From Demequina lutea (GTDB lineage Bacteria > Actinomycetota > Actinomycetes > Actinomycetales > Demequinaceae): DNA of 64,000 nt. A model generated the notes under the pieces. It was not told the DNA's origin and ran no database searches. It saw only the letters and a list, made by a program, of their open reading frames with translations. Shown here piece by piece: positions 61,639-64,000 of the stretch; positions within the stretch are counted from its first letter, which is position 1; the number at the start of each line of letters is the position of its first letter. Location: assembly GCF_013409005.1 (NCBI RefSeq), contig NZ_JACBZO010000001.1, positions 620,001 through 684,000 on the forward strand, read 5' to 3'. Both the position numbers and the translations under genes were made by a program.

Positions 61639-61959
61639 TTAGTCCTTCCGTGTATTCGGTGAGTTGACCGCGGCGGCGATCGCATCGGGGTTGATGGAGA
61701 TCGAGAACGGGACGGACTCGAAGATGTTGACGGCCTTGCCGTCGTCCCCAAGTTCGAGGTGGCTGGCGACGAAGCCCGCCTCTTCGAGCTTGCGTAGGTG
61801 CATGTAGAGCAGCGCCCGGGACATTTCGACCCGGCGAGCCAGCTCGCTGACGTAACGCGGTTGCTCGTGTAGTTCGGCGAGGATGCGCATCCGTTGCGGG
61901 CTGGCGATCGCAGCGAGGCGTGCGGCAAGCCGCTCGGACCCCGCTTCGTCGATGCCCAC
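61639..61959 (-). CDS. ArsR-like winged-helix transcriptional regulator
   Basis: This 106-residue protein has a wHTH fold (IASPQRMRILAELHEQPRYVSELARRVEMS, positions about 61905-61816, recognition helix LYMHLRKLEEAGFV). No metal-binding Cys/His cluster is visible, unlike classical ArsR. The GTG start at 61959 has GGGAGG upstream. A perfect TGTAAT/ATTACA dyad lies 22 bp upstream and is a likely operator. Confidence 0.8.
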   Translation of the reverse strand: MGIDEAGSERLAARLAAIASPQRMRILAELHEQPRYVSELARRVEMSRALLYMHLRKLEEAGFVASHLELGDDGKAVNIFESVPFSISINPDAIAAAVNSPNTRKD

Positions 61960-61980
61960 GTGTTACCTCCCTTGTGCATC

Positions 61981-61998
61981 TGTAATAAAAACATTACA
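61981..61998. promoter_or_regulatory. TGTAAT-N6-ATTACA dyad, candidate operator
   Basis: This perfect 6-bp inverted repeat in an unusually AT-rich patch (CTGTAATAAAAACATTACAC) lies immediately upstream of the HTH/membrane-protein pair. The sequence also offers -10-like hexamers, so it likely overlaps the promoter. Confidence 0.6.
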
Positions 61999-62047
61999 CA
62001 TAAGGGCATCATGAGGCAAGGCGGGATTTCTACACCGTGGCGGGGCT

Positions 62048-62317
62048 TTAGCGGCGTCGCTGGGCGGCCGTCACGCGCAGGCCCGATGCGCGCAGGCGCC
62101 GCACCAGCTCGCGCCCGTCGATCAGCTGCGCTCCGGCGGCGATCAGCCGCTCGTGCATGTCCGCAGGGACGTCGTAGTGGTCCAGGTCAAAGCCGCGTTC
62201 GGGAATGCCCACCGTGCGCGCGAAGAAGTGAAGTTCATCCAGAGAGGCGTCGGAGACTAGATGCCCCCAGATGCGTCCATGGCGAGGCCACAGCGGGGGA
62301 TCGATGAGCAGCGCCAT
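62048..62317 (-). CDS. DUF4031-family protein
   Basis: This 89-residue actinobacterial protein begins MALLIDPPLWPRHGRIWGHL and contains ELHFFARTVGIPERGFDLDHYDVP, the conserved core of DUF4031. The function is unknown. It is complete. Confidence 0.85.
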   Translation of the reverse strand: MALLIDPPLWPRHGRIWGHLVSDASLDELHFFARTVGIPERGFDLDHYDVPADMHERLIAAGAQLIDGRELVRRLRASGLRVTAAQRRR

Positions 62318-62358
62318 GGAACGCGACCCTACGCCACGGGCCGCCCGTCGAGCCCAAA

Positions 62359-63768
62359 CTACGCAGGCGACGCGGGGAGAGTGACGGTCACGATCGCACC
62401 CTCGGGCGCGTCGGCGGGGCCGATGTCGGAGGCGACGGCCGAGCCCCCATGGGCGGAGGCTATCGCCGCGACGATCGCGAGCCCGAGGCCCGATCCGCCG
62501 GACGCTCTGGTGCGCGACTCGTCGGCGCGATAGAAGCGTTCAAACGCGCGAGCCGCGTGAGCCGCGCCAAAACCGGGTCCGTGGTCGCGGACGGTCGCGA
62601 CCACTCGGTCGCCCTCGACACGAGCCGTCAGCTCGATGGGCGTGCCCTCCGGGGTGTGGCGCAAGGCGTTCGCGGCCACGTTGGAGAACAGCTGGGTGAG
62701 GTGGCGCGTGGAGCCGCGGACGACGGTGCCTTGCTCCGCGGCAACGGTCACCATGCGCGAGGAATCTTGTGCCCTGACGTCGGCAGCGACGTCGTCGAGG
62801 ACGTGGGCAATATCGACGTCCTCGTTACCCCCGAGAACCGCGGCGGCCTCGTCGGAGCGTGCAAGGAGGAGCAGGTCATCCACGAGTTTGGCCATGCGGT
62901 CGGCGTTTGCCTCGATGCGGGCGATGGCCTGTCCCGTTTCGTCCGCGCCCATGCGGTGGAGCTCGGCATAGCCGCGAATCGCCGCAAGGGGGGTGCGCAG
63001 CTCGTGGGACGCATCGGACACGAAGAGCCTGAGCTTGGCTTCCGAGGCGTCGCGCTGGGTCATCGTCGCGGACAGCCGGTCGAGCATCGCATTGAGCGAC
63101 GCCGCAAGGGAGCCCGCCTCGGTGGTGCGTGGATACGAGGGCACACGTCGAGTGAGATCGCCTGCGGCAATGGAAGCCGCGGTGCGCTCCGCCTCCGCAA
63201 GAGGCCGCAGCGAGCGACGGGTGGCCCAGGCAGCGAGCGCCGCGGCGAGCAAGGCGACCGCAAGGCCAAGCACGATGATTCCGCGGCCCAAGATCGTCGC
63301 GGCCGACCCGATGTCGCGCAGAGGGGCCATCACTGCGATCGTCGTGCCAGCGCCGGGACCGGTTGCCTCAAGGTGCCGAGTCACCACCCGCCACGACTCT
63401 CCCGGGGCGCGGGCCGTGTACGTCGCGGTGGCATTGGGCCTCAGGGTGATCGGGGGAAGTGGACGGCCGTTGTTGAGCCACTGCGTGGCGGCGGTTGCCT
63501 CGCTGCCGTCCGCACGGAAGACGACGACCACCACGTCGTTTGGCGGCTGGAGGGGCATCCCCGCGGCGGTGCCGCTATTCCCGATCGCGACAATGGCGGC
63601 GGGATGGGATGCGAGTGCCGACACCGCGTCGTCGAGCTTGCGATCGACCTGAGAGGTGAGGGTCCTGTGCAGCAGCAAGAGCACGGACGCGCCGATCACG
63701 AACTCCGTGAGCAGCACGAGCACCAGAGCGATCGCCGGAATGGTCCACTTGAGCGGCCACGACCTCAT
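62359..63768 (-). CDS. Two-component sensor histidine kinase
   Basis: This 469-residue kinase has two membrane segments (IPAIALVLVLLTEFVIGASVLLLL near the N-terminus, and GRGIIVLGLAVALLAAALAAW), an extracytoplasmic sensor domain between them, HAMP (RRSLRPLAEAERTAASIAAG), the phospho-acceptor DASHELRTPLAAIRG, and an ATPase domain with NVAANALRHTP, DHGPGFG and GGSGLGLAIVAAI. The start overlaps the response regulator stop (ATGA). It is similar in layout to the MtrB/TcrY-type OmpR-partner kinases. The signal is unknown. Confidence 0.88.
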   Translation of the reverse strand: MRSWPLKWTIPAIALVLVLLTEFVIGASVLLLLHRTLTSQVDRKLDDAVSALASHPAAIVAIGNSGTAAGMPLQPPNDVVVVVFRADGSEATAATQWLNNGRPLPPITLRPNATATYTARAPGESWRVVTRHLEATGPGAGTTIAVMAPLRDIGSAATILGRGIIVLGLAVALLAAALAAWATRRSLRPLAEAERTAASIAAGDLTRRVPSYPRTTEAGSLAASLNAMLDRLSATMTQRDASEAKLRLFVSDASHELRTPLAAIRGYAELHRMGADETGQAIARIEANADRMAKLVDDLLLLARSDEAAAVLGGNEDVDIAHVLDDVAADVRAQDSSRMVTVAAEQGTVVRGSTRHLTQLFSNVAANALRHTPEGTPIELTARVEGDRVVATVRDHGPGFGAAHAARAFERFYRADESRTRASGGSGLGLAIVAAIASAHGGSAVASDIGPADAPEGAIVTVTLPASPA

Positions 63769-64000
63769 CGTGGTTCCTTGACGACGTAGCCGATGCCGCG
63801 CTTGGTGTGAATCAGCGGCGCATCAAACGGCGCATCGATCTTGCGGCGCAAATACGAGACGTACGTCTCGACGAGGTTTCCGTCCCCGACGTCGTAGCCC
63901 CACACCGCCGCAAGTAGCTGGGTCTTCGACAGCACTCTGCCAGCGTTGGTGGCCAGATAGCGCAGCAACGCGAACTCGGTGGGGGTCAGGTCAAGGATGT
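63765..64000 (-). CDS. OmpR-family response regulator, C-terminal part (continues beyond the window)
   Basis: Only the C-terminal winged-helix domain is inside the window (LTPTEFALLRYLATNAGRVLSKTQLLAAVWGYD, positions about 63983-63885, then VETYVSYLRRKID and RGIGYVVKEPR). The receiver domain lies to the right of 64000. It forms a coupled pair with the kinase gene downstream. Confidence 0.9.
   Translation of the reverse strand, partial: ILDLTPTEFALLRYLATNAGRVLSKTQLLAAVWGYDVGDGNLVETYVSYLRRKIDAPFDAPLIHTKRGIGYVVKEPR

Overview
The window is high-GC DNA from an actinobacterium, most likely of the order Micrococcales (possibly near Demequinaceae or Cellulomonadaceae; the family cannot be fixed from this window). 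The pointers are CarD-IspD-IspF-CysS-RlmB synteny, DUF3263, DUF4031 and DUF4032 proteins, a GTP-type PEP carboxykinase, SenX3-RegX3-PstSCAB, a CIRCE-controlled solo GroEL and frequent GTG starts.

The window has two halves. Positions 1 to about 25340 are an accessory region. It holds a sugar/polyol catabolic island: two FadR-type GntR regulators, an FGGY kinase overlapping an MtlD-like dehydrogenase, an ABC importer without its own ATPase, an SDR, a Gfo/Idh/MocA oxidoreductase, a YihS-like aldose-ketose isomerase, a DeoC-type aldolase, and broken zinc-dehydrogenase, ROK-kinase and ABC-ATPase genes. The island is invaded by insertion sequences of the IS3 (several types), IS256, ISL3 and IS110 families, many nested or reduced to ends. 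Where target duplications survive they order the events: CCG around 841-2190, AGTTACGC around the ISL3 at 18611-20031, and GAG around 23143-24511. The 5' leader of the IS110 element is a good candidate for a bridge RNA.

Positions 25489 to 64000 are ordinary chromosome: a haem operon (radical SAM, CgoX, ferrochelatase); phosphate sensing and uptake with 11-bp PHO-box repeats; an arsenic/metal operon; a lipoprotein and its decayed relative; carD-ispD-ispF-cysS-rlmB; a HAD phosphatase, a DUF4032 protein and pckG divergent from a RamB-like regulator; an MsiK-like ATPase that may energise the upstream sugar importer; a Ser/Thr kinase; a MauE-DsbA-DsbA thiol-redox group; tRNA-Thr; a two-gene SipW-like cassette; ung, DUF3263 and LytR_C genes; groEL; and a two-component system cut by the right edge.

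The most unusual features are the SipW-type signal peptidase fused to a domain resembling its probable substrate (55519-57588), the probable IS110 bridge RNA, an identical C-tract frameshift shared by three IS256 copies, and a 91-92 bp inverted-repeat element present downstream of both ispF and groEL.
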